Part shown: one piece after another, positions 1 through 10,362 of the stretch
How positions within the stretch are numbered: position 1 is the first letter of the stretch
Layout: the number at the start of each line of letters is the position of its first letter
Assembly: GCF_028640845.1 (NCBI RefSeq)
Contig: NC_080540.1
Location: 231,430,794-231,494,793, forward strand
Direction: 5' to 3'
Origin: Ahaetulla prasina
Lineage: Eukaryota > Chordata > Lepidosauria > Squamata > Colubridae
DNA: 64,000 nucleotides
Position numbers and translations under genes: made by a program
Notes under the pieces: generated by a model
What the model saw: the letters and a program-made list of their open reading frames with translations, nothing else
The model's database searches: none
Told to the model about the DNA's origin: nothing

Positions 1-1652
1 TCTACGGGCAGTTGTTGGTAGGCTTGGGCCAAGTCTAGCTTCGCAAAGACTTGCCCTCGCCCCAAAGAGTGCAGCAAGTGTTGCACCACGGGAACCGGGT
101 AAGCGCTTTTCTGTAAGGCTTTGTTAAGCGTCGCCTTGTAGTCAGCGCAAATTCTAATTGACCCGTCTGGTTTTATCGGGGTGACGATTGGCGTCTCCCA
201 CTTTGCGTGATCGACTGGCACCAAAATCCCCTGATTTATGAGCTTATCTAGCTCCTTATCGATTTTTGGTTTAAGGGCAAAAGGGACTCTCCTCGCCTTA
301 AGCCTAATGGGAGCTACCTGGGGGTCTAAGTTGAAGGAAATAGGGGTCCCCTTGTACTTGCCCAGGCAGTCCTTGAAGACATCTTCGAACTCGTTAAAGA
401 GAATGTCTTTCAGGTTACAGTCACTTCTGTAGATGCCAGTCACTCCCATGCCCAGGGCACGAAACCAGTCTAGCCCCAACAGACTGGGCAGGGTCCCTTC
501 GACGATCGTGATGGGCAGGGTCTTCTTGTGTGGTCCGTACTCGACTCGGACGGAGGTGGTCCCTCGAACAGGGATGCGATTCCCTTGGTAGTCGTGGACT
601 CGTAGCCGTTGTGCTTGCAGATGGCGCTTCGCGACTGACGGCAGTGACTTCGCCAAAGTGTCCCAGGACATGATGGTGATCGCTGATCCCGTGTCTACTT
701 CGAGCCGGCACCGTACTCCCTCTATTTTTGGTTTGGTGAAGATCTTCTTCTCCACTCGGGTCGAGGCGCGGCCTATGACCACGGTTGTTTGGTTTGAATC
801 CGCGCCTTTCTTGCTTGAGCCAATCGCGGGTCGCCTTGCCGATTCCGCGCTCTGATTGGCCGATTTGAATTTTCGGCGGGAAGGTTGGGCCGCTCGACAA
901 ACTTGAGCTAGGTGCCCTTTCTTCCCACACCGCCGACATGTCGCGTCCTTAAACTTGCAGCGCTGGCGCTGGTGTTGACCCCCGCAGCTTCCGCATTCGT
1001 CTCGGTCCCCCTTGTCGCGTTTCTCGGTTCGGCAGACCCCTTCCTCATCTTCACCGTCGGATTCGGTCTGAACCTCCTCCCGGTGCACTGGGGTTGGCCT
1101 CGCGCTCGCCTTTGGTGGGACCGGCTTCTGCAGAGTCTCCGCCGCCTGGGTGGACATCTCATGTGCTCTGGCCTCGTCCAGAGCGCTGGCCAGCGTTAGG
1201 TTGCTCTTTGCTAGCAGCCGCCGCCGCAAACGGATGTCTCGGACCCCTCGGATGAGTTGCTCGAGGAGCACCTCGTCTAGGTCGCGGTATCCGCAGTCCT
1301 TGGACGCTTTCCTGAGGGCGGCCATGTAGTCACCGATGGATTCGCCCTCCATCTGCCTTCGCTCTCCAAATTCAAACCGCCGCACGTATTTGGACGGCGT
1401 TGGTGCGAAGTGGTTCTTTAGTAAAGTCTGTAGAGTTGGCCACGACACCGATTGTAACGGCGTTGGCTCTGCCAGGGCTTCCGCGATATCAATGACCTCC
1501 GGACCGCAGTGGCTTAAGAAATAAGCCCTTTTGCGGTTATCTGGAACTCCTTGCAGTTCGTTGGCTTCTAGAAAGCTTTCGAAACGGGTCATATACGTTC
1601 CCCATTTCTCTTTAGCCGGGTCAAACGGTGCGGGCGGAGTGTAACTGGCCAT
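1..1652 (-). CDS. Ty3/gypsy gag-protease-RT polyprotein, 5' part
   Basis: The frame is open from an ATG at 1652 down to the window edge, 550 codons with no stop or frameshift, so gag and pol are fused in one frame. Gag holds two zinc knuckles: a CX2CX3HX4C variant at about residues 220-232 and a classic CX2CX4HX4C at 239-252 (CRRCGKKGHLAQVC). An aspartic protease motif, VDTGSA, places the catalytic Asp at residue 320. The reverse transcriptase begins near residue 440, and motif A (KLDLAQAY, Asp at about 540) is reached just before the edge. The start was chosen because it is the first ATG after the LTR and primer site and gives a normal gag N-terminus. The rest of RT, RNase H and integrase must lie left of the window. 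The unbroken frame suggests a young copy. Family assignment is confident; the exact lineage is not. Confidence 0.93.
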   Translation of the reverse strand, partial: MASYTPPAPFDPAKEKWGTYMTRFESFLEANELQGVPDNRKRAYFLSHCGPEVIDIAEALAEPTPLQSVSWPTLQTLLKNHFAPTPSKYVRRFEFGERRQMEGESIGDYMAALRKASKDCGYRDLDEVLLEQLIRGVRDIRLRRRLLAKSNLTLASALDEARAHEMSTQAAETLQKPVPPKASARPTPVHREEVQTESDGEDEEGVCRTEKRDKGDRDECGSCGGQHQRQRCKFKDATCRRCGKKGHLAQVCRAAQPSRRKFKSANQSAESARRPAIGSSKKGADSNQTTVVIGRASTRVEKKIFTKPKIEGVRCRLEVDTGSAITIMSWDTLAKSLPSVAKRHLQAQRLRVHDYQGNRIPVRGTTSVRVEYGPHKKTLPITIVEGTLPSLLGLDWFRALGMGVTGIYRSDCNLKDILFNEFEDVFKDCLGKYKGTPISFNLDPQVAPIRLKARRVPFALKPKIDKELDKLINQGILVPVDHAKWETPIVTPIKPDGSIRICADYKATLNKALQKSAYPVPVVQHLLHSLGRGQVFAKLDLAQAYQQLPV

Positions 1653-1730
1653 CTCCGCTTTTCTGCCCTGTGTTTGCTGGGTTCGGGTCTATCGTGCTTC
1701 AGCTCGGTTCTGGTTCTCCTTAGCCTCGAG

Positions 1731-1748
1731 ATCCCACCTTCGTCGCCA
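1731..1748 (-). other. primer binding site of the left gypsy element
   Basis: On the minus strand the LTR ends in CA at 1750 and is followed one base later by TGGCGACGAAGGTGGGAT. A TGGCGACGA-type primer site directly after the 5' LTR is common in metazoan gypsy elements. The cognate tRNA was not determined. Confidence 0.75.
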
Positions 1749-1749
1749 G

Positions 1750-1922
1750 TGTTAAGTTCTGGAAGTAACGAGGCTGGAGACCAGGGTAGTGACAACAGCT
1801 CTTTAATATATGGTGAACCCAGCAACTGGCTGGGGGAAAAACCTCTCCTTTTATACAGTTCTACTGGTGACTTCGTCCAATCAGCAACGTGCTGATTTCC
1901 CGCTCAAATATTTAAAGGTACA
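1750..1922 (-). mobile_element. 5' LTR of the left gypsy element (173 bp)
   Basis: On the minus strand it begins TG at 1922 and ends CA at 1750. It carries a CCAAT-type box (gattggacg), a TATA box (tataaaagg) and a closing block that aligns well with the LTR at 62459-62636. The two LTRs belong to the same or sister families but differ at many positions, so they come from different insertions. The target duplication cannot be checked because the other LTR is outside the window. Confidence 0.85.
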
Positions 1923-3160
1923 GACAAAAATACATAACATAAACTATGAAGAGTTTGTACAAATGATGACAGCAAAGTGAAGACACTGCCCAAAACGTGT
2001 TAAATTTCTTGTACAAATTGTTTATTTGCCTTTTTCTCTGTTTGTAACTTATCTGTAAAAGGTTTTCCCTTTCTGTTGAGAGAGATACATGTATAGTAAC
2101 AAACCCATTCCTCCATGTTTTCCCCTTTATCTGTCATCCTGATATTTTGGGAAAATGATCAAAGTAACAAATGTTTGCATGTGGCTTACTCTGGATATTT
2201 AAGCTCTTCCACACTTCTAAAGTTAGATGGTATTGGTTAAATGAGGGATCATCTAGGTTATGCCTGTTGAAATTAGTTATTTTAGGAAAATTAGCATGTT
2301 GTTGAAATGTAGTCTTAACTCTGTGGACTATGGACAGTCAACAACATGGAACTTTAAAAAGTTTGTACTATTGCAAAACGGGTGTATTATCCAGGTACTC
2401 ATACACTATTTTTTGTACTCCTGGTCATGTACCAGCAGACATTTAAGACATAGTTACTATGCTTTTAAAAACTTTTGTTCAGCCACTTATTTTAAAAAGA
2501 ATCCACTTATGGCACAACTTGCCTCAAATCCATTCCAAGTTGTATATTTGTTTTCCAATAAAAAATAATTAACTCAAAAATTTTTTTGAATCCCACCACT
2601 GCTGAGAACCACCATGAAATGTCAATGTGAAATAAATGTTCAGGTCAACCTACCAATAGTTGTTCCTCAGACTTGTTCCCCCAAACTTGCTCCCCAAAGC
2701 TAGTCATAGCGCAAGGCCCTGGAAGGGCCTAAATTCATATCTGAGTATGATATGAATTCAGAATATCTGAGAAAAAGTAAAAGAGAAATAGTTCACACTT
2801 CTTTCAGCAAAATTAATAGGAGAAAAGTTGCTGCTAGGGAGCCATGTGAAGTTGATAAGGAGTACCCTTTGCATTTTCTGGAGAGTGGGTCAACATAAAA
2901 AACAGCACAATATACACAATTCCCCCTTGTCAATACAAACAGTGTGAGGTCTCTTACAAACTTTGTTAGCATACAGATGTGTGATACCTTTTAAACTCCC
3001 TGCAGTGTCTTCTTACCTGCTGTGCTTAATTTCAGATTCTAGTGAAGCCATTAAGAAAAACCTGCTTGCTCTTTTATGTGTGCCCTACTTTGCATCAGCT
3101 TCTCTGGGATGTGTCCCTGGGACCTATCCTCCCAAATCCTATTGAAAATATCTGTTTTTG
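1923..3160. other. unannotated AT-rich non-coding DNA
   Basis: No repeat, RNA gene or convincing reading frame was recognised. Around 2725-2770 there is a short imperfect palindrome (attcatatctgag...gatatgaattcag). Short ORFs here have no recognisable protein features. Confidence 0.5.
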
Positions 3161-3169
3161 CTCTTTGAA

Positions 3170-3240
3170 ATCCTGTCCGTTTCATAACGTTCTCTTGTGC
3201 CAAAAAAAGACGACGAAGAAGAAAGAAGAAGAATCTAGCA
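3170..3240 (+). repeat. GAA-rich low-complexity tract
   Basis: A purine-rich run with repeated gaa/gaagaa units after a polyA-like stretch. It has no coding signal. Confidence 0.5.
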
Positions 3241-3299
3241 AATTGAGGTGGATATCCTGATAAACATCTTTTCTATAAAGTCTAGTGCTTAGACCAGAC

Positions 3300-3680
3300 T
3301 TTGTTTTATGCAATGTTATTTGAAAAGGATAAGTATTTTTTTTTCTTCCTGAAGATGGAGTGCTCTAAGCCTAATTCGCATTTTGATTTATTTGACTTGG
3401 GCTGTAGCGCTATTAAATTAGCAAAGAGAAGCAATGAACAAAACCCAGGAGATGAATTAGCCATTTGAATCCGGTCCATTAATCTCGTCTTCAATTCTAA
3501 AGAATTGTGGCTCACCCAGACCCTAAGATCAAATAAAATGCCTAATTGAGAAAATCCTAAACAAGAGTATCCCGGGGAGCCTGAATTTATTTGTCAACTC
3601 TTCAAACAATGATGTTGTTTATATGTCTTTAAACCCCTGATAGAGTGGCGGAAAAAGTATCTTAATCCTGGAGTTTTAAA
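3300..3680. other. non-repetitive block, possible conserved non-coding element
   Basis: This stretch is free of recognisable repeats, has balanced composition and contains many homeodomain-like cores (ATTAAATTAG, GAATTAGCC, CCATTAATC, CCTAATTG) within about 250 bases. Such density is typical of developmental enhancers, but AT-rich DNA gives similar cores by chance. Conservation is needed to decide; I only see composition and motifs. Confidence 0.25.
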
Positions 3681-4222
3681 CACAGGAGGGTGATTGAGAA
3701 TTGTTTTCAATTAACAAGAACAAAGAAGGACACTTATGCTAAAACCAGATAGATATGCCATGAGTGCTCTACTAAACAAGATGAGTGTTTTTAATTTAAA
3801 GCAGGGGTGTGGAATTTTTTGTTTTGTTTTTTCATTTTGACCTAATGAACAATACGCTCTATCAAATAGCATTACCAGGTAAATATCTATAGTTAGATAG
3901 AGCTGATCATCCAGTTTTGCCCTCTAATCCCATCTGTCTATTGAAGCCTTCTGTAATATGTCTCATCTTCATCCAATACTTTCCCAATTCTCGGAAGAGG
4001 CTTTAAGGGGTTACATTATAACTGTAATGAGAAAGAAAAGGTTGGGTAATATTGGATGCTCTGACCTTTGTAAGTAGAAGTCTGTGCAATTATAGCAAAT
4101 TCACTACTAGATGGAACTCCGTTTTATGTTTCCTTTGTACTGAATCAGGCTGCAATGATCATAGTTATGAATGTGAACATTTTGGGAGTATGACAATAAC
4201 AACAACTGTGCCACTTAGGTAC

Positions 4223-4844
4223 TGTTGTGGTCCTCCAGCAGCCTACGGAGCTGGCAACAGAGTCAGACAGCGATGAGGCTGAGGAAGAACATGGGCCAGT
4301 CCTAGAGGCTGGGGAAGGCCCGGATGAGGACTCTGCATCGGAGGCAGAGGTGGGGCCAGGGCCGTTGGGGAGTGATGTGTGGACTCCAGAGCCTCCAGAG
4401 GCTAACAGTAGTGAGGCAGAGGAACTGGAACAGCCTGTTCCTAATGCATGCATGAGAAGTGCTGCCAGAAAGCAAGAGCAGCTAAAGCAAAGAGGACAAC
4501 TCAGGAGTAGGGCCAAGAGATGATTGGCCCCTCCCATAAAGTTTAAAAGACCAGCAATGGCATTTGGGCTCTTTGCTGGAAAACAACGTTGATATCTTTG
4601 TCTTGCTGCATTTGTTTCTTATCGGCATCTTCTGCTTTTGAACTTTTGCCAAGAAAGGCCTTTGGCAGTTTGCCTAATTAAGACCAAGGTTGATGATAAG
4701 ACAAGGAATTGTGTTAGGAAGAATTTGCTTTGATTTATTTTGGACTACGCGGAGAATGAGTTAATTCTCAGCTGTTTTAATAAAGTTTGTTTGTTTTTAA
4801 ACTGACTGAGTTTGCTACTACCTACTTAGGCCTGGATCAGAACA
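4223..4844 (+). mobile_element. solo LTR, group A (622 bp), target duplication GGTAC
   Basis: The element starts TGTTGTGGTC and ends ...CAGAACA. It is flanked on both sides by the same 5 bases, GGTAC (4218-4222 and 4845-4849), the mark of LTR-element integration. A TATA-like motif lies near 4540 and an AATAAA signal at 4779-4784, so promoter and polyadenylation signals sit in the expected order on the plus strand. No internal region is present, so it is the product of LTR-LTR recombination. A diverged relative lies at 18083-18645 on the other strand. Confidence 0.9.
4224..4523 (+). CDS. reading frame inside the LTR, acidic/basic peptide
   Basis: The frame is open from the second base of the LTR (GTT GTG GTC) to a TGA at 4521-4523, 99 codons. 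The first two thirds are rich in Glu, Asp, Ser and Pro; the last 25 residues are basic (ARKQEQLKQRG, RSRAKR). It has no usable ATG near its start, and the LTR promoter lies after its stop, so it could only be read from internal retroelement sequence into the 3' LTR. The homologous frame in 18083-18645 is also open with the same last residues. I infer a polyprotein C-terminal tail or accessory protein; in this solo LTR it is probably not expressed. Confidence 0.45.
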   Translation, partial: VVVLQQPTELATESDSDEAEEEHGPVLEAGEGPDEDSASEAEVGPGPLGSDVWTPEPPEANSSEAEELEQPVPNACMRSAARKQEQLKQRGQLRSRAKR

Positions 4845-5404
4845 GGTACCTTCAAAACAGGGGTGGGTTCTAATTTTTTTTACTACCGGTTCTGTGGGTG
4901 TGGCTTATTTTGTGGGCGTGGCTTGGTCATATGACAGTGGGCATGGCTTGGTCATGTGACTGGGTAGGCATGGTTTGGTGGTCATGTGACTGGGTGGGTG
5001 TGGCCAACTTGATGTCACTCACATCAAAGGTTGATGTCACTGACGTCAGAGGAGGTCAGAGGAAGCAATGGATTTGAGATGTCAGAGGAGGGGGGCTCTG
5101 TCTTTCCCAGCCCCCAGGCCCCCAGCCCCTCGCCCCTCACCCCCTTAACCCTTCCATAACTCAGCCTTTCTTGCACAAGCAAGAGGTTCTATTCCCGTGA
5201 AAGCGCTCTCGGAGTTGACCCTTCTCTTGGCTGCGCTTGCCGCCCCCACTGGCTCCTTTTGCATGACTTCCTTTTCCAGTTTCCTGAGCAGATCTGGGTC
5301 GGGGGAGGGAGAGGTGGGCTGGGGGGGTGTCTCCTGCCGCCTTCCTCTGGGATGCTGCCCATCTTCCTTTCTCCCTCCCCTCGGGGGCCGGTGCCAGCCG
5401 GTAC

Positions 5405-5526
5405 CTGCCACTGTGAAGGATCCGGTCTTTGAGGCTCCATTCCAGCGCCAGCCACCGCAGGCTGCAGATGGAAGTGGCGAAGAGAGCCGGGAAGAAGACC
5501 AAACCCAGGACCAGAGTCTGCCACAT
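5405..5526 (-). pseudogene. captured first coding exon, TLCD3-like
   Basis: On the minus strand an ATG at 5526 opens a 40-codon frame starting MWQTLVLGLVFFPALFA and continuing through a CSLRW...EWSLKD...HSGR pattern. It ends CACAGTGGCAG|GTACCG, a good splice donor at 5405/5404. FAM57A/TLCD3A proteins start with a hydrophobic segment bearing an FFPxLFA motif, then LR, WSxxD and SxR, which this matches in order. Upstream (5527-5920) is GC-rich with GC boxes, as for a CpG-island promoter; downstream is intron-like. This is recognition from memory of the family, so the gene name is tentative. Because it sits inside a hAT element it is a captured fragment, not the native gene. Confidence 0.5.
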
Positions 5527-5920
5527 CCCAATGGGCCCCCAGCTTGGCTCTGCTCTGCCCAGCCTCCAGGAGCTCCCGGAGCCTCTCACTCGCTCGGCGC
5601 TCCCCCCCACACCCGGTGGGGCAAGAGGCAGGGATGCCCTCCAGAGCCAGCCACTCCCCGCAGCCCAACGCCCGCCCCGCCCTGGCTGGCTGTTTGAGCA
5701 AAGGGGAGCAGCGCTGTGTGCGTCTCCCGGATCAGTGCCGCCCCCACGGGCCCCCCTCCCCGGAAACCCCCTGACCGTTCAGAAGGGCAGCCCCCGCTCG
5801 AGCGACACCTCATGATGGTGCGTTTGCCCTTCACGTTGGCTCCGGCATAGCAAGCGACTTCTGGCTGAGCAGCAAGTGAGCGAGGCAGAGAAAGAGCAAG
5901 GGAGGCGGCGGGGGGTGGGT
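5527..5920 (-). promoter_or_regulatory. captured CpG-rich promoter-like DNA
   Basis: GC-rich sequence with several CCCGCCCC/GGGCGG-type boxes lies directly upstream of the captured exon on the minus strand. Composition is in strong contrast to the AT-rich surroundings. Promoter activity is inferred only. Confidence 0.35.
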
Positions 5921-5923
5921 GGC

Positions 5924-6007
5924 TCCTTTAAGACTTGTGGACTTCAACTCCCAGAGTTCCTCAGCCAGCAAAGCTCTGGGAGTTGATTGGTCCACAAGTC
6001 TTAAAAG
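5924..6007. repeat. palindromic short repeat (ctttaagacttgtgg)
   Basis: Two arms, ctttaagacttgtggactt... and ...tccacaagtcttaaaag, fold back on a short loop. The same unit occurs at 25512-25610, where it is bounded by an 8-bp duplication, so it is a small hAT-type foldback MITE now inside the larger element. Confidence 0.6.
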
Positions 6008-6519
6008 AGGCAAGTTTGACGATGCCTGGAGGCGGCGGGGCAGCAGCAGTGGTTGGGGCGATGGGGGCAGCAGTGGTGGCGGCAGAGGTGGTGCCGGAGT
6101 GGCAACAAACATGGCGGCCAGGGCGAGCGACCGGCAACCGGTTCGGGGGCATGGCCAGCCATTTTTTACTATCGGTTCTGCGAACTACTAACTATTTTTA
6201 CTACCGGTTCTCCTGAACCGGTGAGAACCGGTAGCAACCCACCACTGCTTCAAAAGAAAACTATTTGATTGGAGGAAAATTTGAGGTAGGAAGATCTAGA
6301 AAGATCTAAAACTGACTTGCACTGCTGGTAAGGACCAAACCAGGAATAGGACACAGCTGAAGGAATGTTCCACCTGAACCTCAAGGGCCAAATACATCCC
6401 TCCAAATCCTTGGGTGTTGATGCAGAACTTCCTATTCTGAAGAAAGTGTGTATATTACATTCCAAAAACGGGCTCTGAAAAATAATTTGTCCCAACTTTG
6501 TTGAAAGGTTTCTTTGAAT

Positions 6520-6625
6520 CAGTGGTGGGATTTAATTTTTTTTACTATCGGTTCTGTGGGCGTGGCTTGGTGGGTGTGGCCAACTAAATGTCACTCATGT
6601 GGAGGGGCACTTCACCTCGCCTCTT
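6520..6625 (+). mobile_element. truncated hAT-like repeat, left end
   Basis: It starts CAGTGGTGGGATTTAA and continues with the cggttctgtgggcgtggc block, the left end of the family seen at 4858. The right end is missing. Confidence 0.7.
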
Positions 6626-6745
6626 GTGACCATGGGGATGCTGCAATGGTCATAAATGTGAAAAACAGTCATAAGTCACTTTTTCCAGTGCCATTGTAAC
6701 TTTGAATGGTCACTAAATGAACTGTTGTAAGTCAAGGATTACCTG
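6626..6745 (-). mobile_element. Tigger-like MITE fragment
   Basis: Only the right part of the family remains (gctgcaatggtcataa ... gtcaaggattacctg), ending at a TA dinucleotide as in the complete copies at 15145 and 16640. Confidence 0.7.
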
Positions 6746-6747
6746 TA

Positions 6748-7404
6748 AAAAATACAAAAAGCTTCATTGCTTGCAAAAAGCTGCCCTAAATACCAATCAT
6801 TAGATTAGAAAAAACTGCAAGCCGGAGTTACAAATCAGGTAGGGTGCCAGAGCACCTTGAGGAATTAAAATAGTTAAAATGCAATAACTATCAACAGCCA
6901 ACTCTTGCTCATAAAGTGGAACCCTTTAGCAGAGAGATCATTTAAGCTCTCCAGAAAGAGCACACCCAGGAGAATCAATCCTTAGATCCATTTGCACCAC
7001 TTAAAGGTACCAGCTGGTCTCACTCACCTCATAAAATATCCTAAGGAAATCATCCAGATTTTAGGGAAAGATCACATGCCCCCAGGCAGTAAAAATATCA
7101 GTGCCAAGCTTGCATCCTGCCTCTTGGAAGTACATCTCAAAAGGACAGTGCCAAGAACCACTAAAGTAGTGAAGGAAGAGCCCCTCCCCAGATAGAAAAA
7201 GCACTTGAGATAAGCCTAACTATAAAGAAAGCAATTAACACTAGAATGAAGCAAAGGAGCAAACACAGTAGCTGTAGCTTGTTAAACCAGTTGCCAGAAC
7301 AAATAGACACAGGAATTAGCTAGATTTCTGAAGCTGCTTCTTTTCAGGAACAGAGATTAACATTTCCCCTTCCAAACAAAGCTGAATAGGGAAAATTATC
7401 CCAT
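6748..7404. other. unannotated non-coding DNA
   Basis: No repeat family, RNA or supported reading frame was recognised. Confidence 0.4.
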
Positions 7405-7411
7405 CAATAAA

Positions 7412-7830
7412 TAGAATAGAATAGAATAGAATAGAATTTTTATTGGCCAAGTGTGATTGGACACACAAGGAATTTGTCTTGGTGCCTATGCTCTCAGTGT
7501 ACTTAAAAGAAAATATACGTTCATCAAGGTACAACATTTACAACACAATTGATGGTCAATATATCAATATAAATCATAAGGATTGCCAGCAACAAGTTAT
7601 AGTCATACAGTCATAAGTGGAAAGAGATTGGTGATGGGAACTATGAAACGATTAATAGTAGTGCAGTAAATAGTTTGACAGTGTTGATGGAATTATTTGT
7701 TTAGCAGAGTGATGGCCTTCGGGAAAAAGCTGTTCTTGTGTCTAGTTGTTCTGATGTGCAGTGCTCTATAGCGTCGTTTTGAGGGTAGGAGTTGAAACAG
7801 TTTATGTCCAGGATGCGAGGGGTCTGTAAA
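7412..7830 (-). mobile_element. LINE 3' end with (ATAGA)n tail, L3/CR1-like
   Basis: The segment begins with a pentanucleotide array (aatag repeated, 7412-7436) followed by a distinctive LINE 3' region (ttttattggccaagtgtgattgg ... gatggccttcgggaaaaagctg). Since the tail is at the low-coordinate end, the LINE lies on the minus strand, 5' truncated. LINE copies carrying this pentanucleotide tail are known to be abundant in advanced snakes, which supports the host assignment. Confidence 0.75.
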
Positions 7831-7870
7831 TAATAAATACATAAATAAATAATAAATAATAAATAAATAG
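7826..7870 (+). repeat. (ATAA)n low-complexity tract
   Basis: Imperfect aataaataa repeats directly adjoining the 5' end of the LINE fragment. Confidence 0.6.
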
Positions 7871-8369
7871 AGGATTAAACATCACCAAGCACAGAATTAA
7901 ACTTCACTGAAAACCAGTTTTAGACCAAAAGTCAGAAAGGGTATGTAAACTCACATTTGAATGTCAATCTTTCTAGCTAGCCAAGAAGCCTTGCTGAATG
8001 TCACTCATCTTGGTTCCTTGTCATTAAAAGCTTCTTTCCAGCAGCTCTGCTTTGTTATTCAATTATTTCTTCAAAGTGCTGATCCTTGCATCCCAGCTGG
8101 AAGAACTCCAACAAGGGAGTATTTCCTCCCAACAGTAGTGTAAAAAGCTTAAAACAACCCTTCCCCTTTAAGAAAGTCAAGCAAAGTACCAGCAAGAAAA
8201 ATAAACCTCAGGAGAAGCTCAGGCGACAGTAAGTCTAGGTATACTGCCAAGAATGTAATAAGGGTTAATGGAGAGGCAGTTTCTGTAACCAGGGCTAGAA
8301 ACAACACCAGGATGTTGCAATTCCTTACAGGATTAACCATGTAAAGTGGAAAAAAACAAAAGGAGATTT

Positions 8370-8457
8370 CTTCTAACAACCGGTTCTCCAAACTGCTTAG
8401 AAAATTAACTACCGGTTCTAGCGAATAGGTGCAAACCGGTATAATCCCACCTCTGCT
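8370..8457 (-). mobile_element. hAT-like repeat end
   Basis: Contains accggttctcc, accggttcta and ends ...AATCCCACCTCTG, the terminus typical of the CAGNGGTGGGATT hAT family. The other end is not present. Confidence 0.65.
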
Positions 8458-9914
8458 TTGAATATATAGAAGCAAGGTGTATCTGGACCACAGAGAATTC
8501 AGGTTGGAATGGAACGGAACTGTTTTATATGCTTGTCCAACAAATGACCATTTCTTGTCAGCAATATGAATAATGGGCTTAATGAACTGATGAACAGGTA
8601 ACCTAATGAAATGCACCTATTGAGTGCACAAGTCCATGGAAATATTTCAGCATTTAGGGCAGACAGAAAAAATGATCTGCCAAAGCAGCAAGCAAAAGAT
8701 TAAAGTATGACTGACGGTCAAAAGCACGAAATGTCAGGACACGAACTTCCAACATCAAGAACTGCTCAAGAACAGCTAGACCTCCTACCCAACTTAATTT
8801 TCTAAAATTGTAATAGTATTCCATGGTTGGACAATCATATATATAGACAAGATGACAACTAACTAGTTAGAATCCAATGCTTTTAGTACCTTTATTGTCA
8901 CTTTTTTTCTGTGAACACCCTGGCACACATTAAAAAAATGAAATTCTGATGCCTGCTCTCAAAAGAAAAAAAATGCATATCTATACACCTATTTGTACAT
9001 ACATATACATATGCTATACACACACACACACAGAGACACACAATCTAGTTGTTTTGCTTCGGATATAACACACTATTTTAATCTTGTGTTTTGTTTTTGT
9101 TTTTTGCTAGCTTCTTCTCGTATGTTTTTTCACACTGTGAATCTTTTAGGAATCAAAGAGTGGCAAGAAAACTTTTGGTAACTGACTACTAATTTAGATA
9201 ATCTCTCTGTTTGCATTAATTGGAAAAACCTATGTTGATCTGCTATGTGCACTTCTAATTAGTTGTGCTGGAACAGAGAAATGTACTAAAGGGTCATGAT
9301 TGGATTCAATAAACCTATGCAATTGCCTTTTGTGGTGATCATGCCCAGTGGAGGCAATGATCCTGAGATGGTTCTCCCTTCTCCAAAATCCTGAAAAGAG
9401 CAGGGAAAAGGGCATTGTCATAAACCCTAGGAATCCAGAGATGTGCTTTTGTGTAAGGAGGCTCACCCCTGCTAATCTATTTTTGGTGTCTAAATTAAAG
9501 TTAAATGAAAGCTGAAAATGCTAAGCCCAGTCTAACTGGATTTGGTGGTAGAATATAGGAAATGCCAAGCTAGACCAGGAAGTAAAAAAAAAAATCATTG
9601 GGGAAGGAAGGAATGGGATTCTTCCTTTGTATTGTAGCCTGTAAAGGACTTGTCTATGAAGTCATCAGAGGTTGACCTTGGCTTAAGAGAGAAAGAAACA
9701 TTCCTGATAGACAAGGGGGCATTATGAAGGACTTTTGTGTGTTTTTGTAATGTGTTCTGTTTGTGTGTTTGGGAGGGGAAACTGGTTAAATTTAGTGTTT
9801 ATCTATTTATACAAACCTGTCTCTTATACTGTTCTCAGAAACGACCAATTCTTGTTACTTTCCATTTTGAAAAATCCCTCTTTGAGGTAGATGGTTGGTC
9901 TAGAGATACAAAAA
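8458..9914. other. unannotated non-coding DNA
   Basis: Apart from a short CA run at 9018-9031, nothing was recognised. Confidence 0.4.
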
Positions 9915-9964
9915 ATAGATAGATGATAGATAGATAGATGATAGATAGATAGATAGATAGATAG
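9913..9964 (+). repeat. (GATA)n microsatellite
   Basis: About a dozen imperfect GATA units. GATA arrays (Bkm-type) are a familiar feature of snake genomes. Confidence 0.9.
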
Positions 9965-10179
9965 AAAGATCTAAAGCAACTTTTAATAGTTCAAGTGGGT
10001 TCCTCACCAACCCAGATCAACCTGATCATGTGGATAATTAGATCCATCCTCTGAGAAACTCTTTCAGCCTGCTCTATTTTATGATTTCTGCCTTTGCATT
10101 ATTTTTTTTTCTCCCTCTTGCTGACAAACTAAGCTGGAGTGCTCTTTGTTTAGTAATTAACACAGATAACTGAGCAGCA

Positions 10180-10286
10180 CCTGTGTTCAACAGTGAAGGG
10201 ACATAGGGCTGAAAACAGTGAAGGGACACAGGACCTGTGTTCAACATTGAAGGGACATAGGGCTGAAAGCAGAAAGCACAGCTCCA
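10180..10286 (+). repeat. 54-bp tandem duplication
   Basis: The unit cctgtgttcaacagtgaagg ... ggacacagga is repeated once with period 54 and a few substitutions. Confidence 0.75.
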
Positions 10287-10362
10287 CAACACAGTCCTTT
10301 CAGCAGTTCCAAGAAGGCTCCACACCCATTTGCACTAGTCAGGTGACCCTGAGGACATAAAC

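Larger units (their letters stand above)
4858..6247. mobile_element. hAT-like DNA transposon with captured cargo (1390 bp)
   Basis: Imperfect terminal inverted repeats, CAGGGGTGGGTTC at the left and ...AACCCACCACTG at the right, are flanked by an exact 8-bp duplication CTTCAAAA (4850-4857 and 6248-6255), diagnostic of hAT transposition. Next to the termini are the accggttct and gtgggcgtggc blocks found in other copies of this family here. The central 0.8 kb (about 5090-5920) is GC-rich, unlike the flanks and unlike the sister copies, and looks like acquired gene DNA. No transposase is encoded, so the element is non-autonomous. Confidence 0.9.

Noticed and set aside
421..1199. Several ORFs on both strands over the left gypsy gag
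   Set aside because: They are other frames of the single 550-codon gag-pol frame; the VDTGSA and zinc-knuckle text is only in that frame.
5145..5834. Overlapping GC-rich ORFs of 76-170 codons
   Set aside because: GC-rich DNA has few stops in all frames; only the short exon with a splice donor resembles a known protein family.
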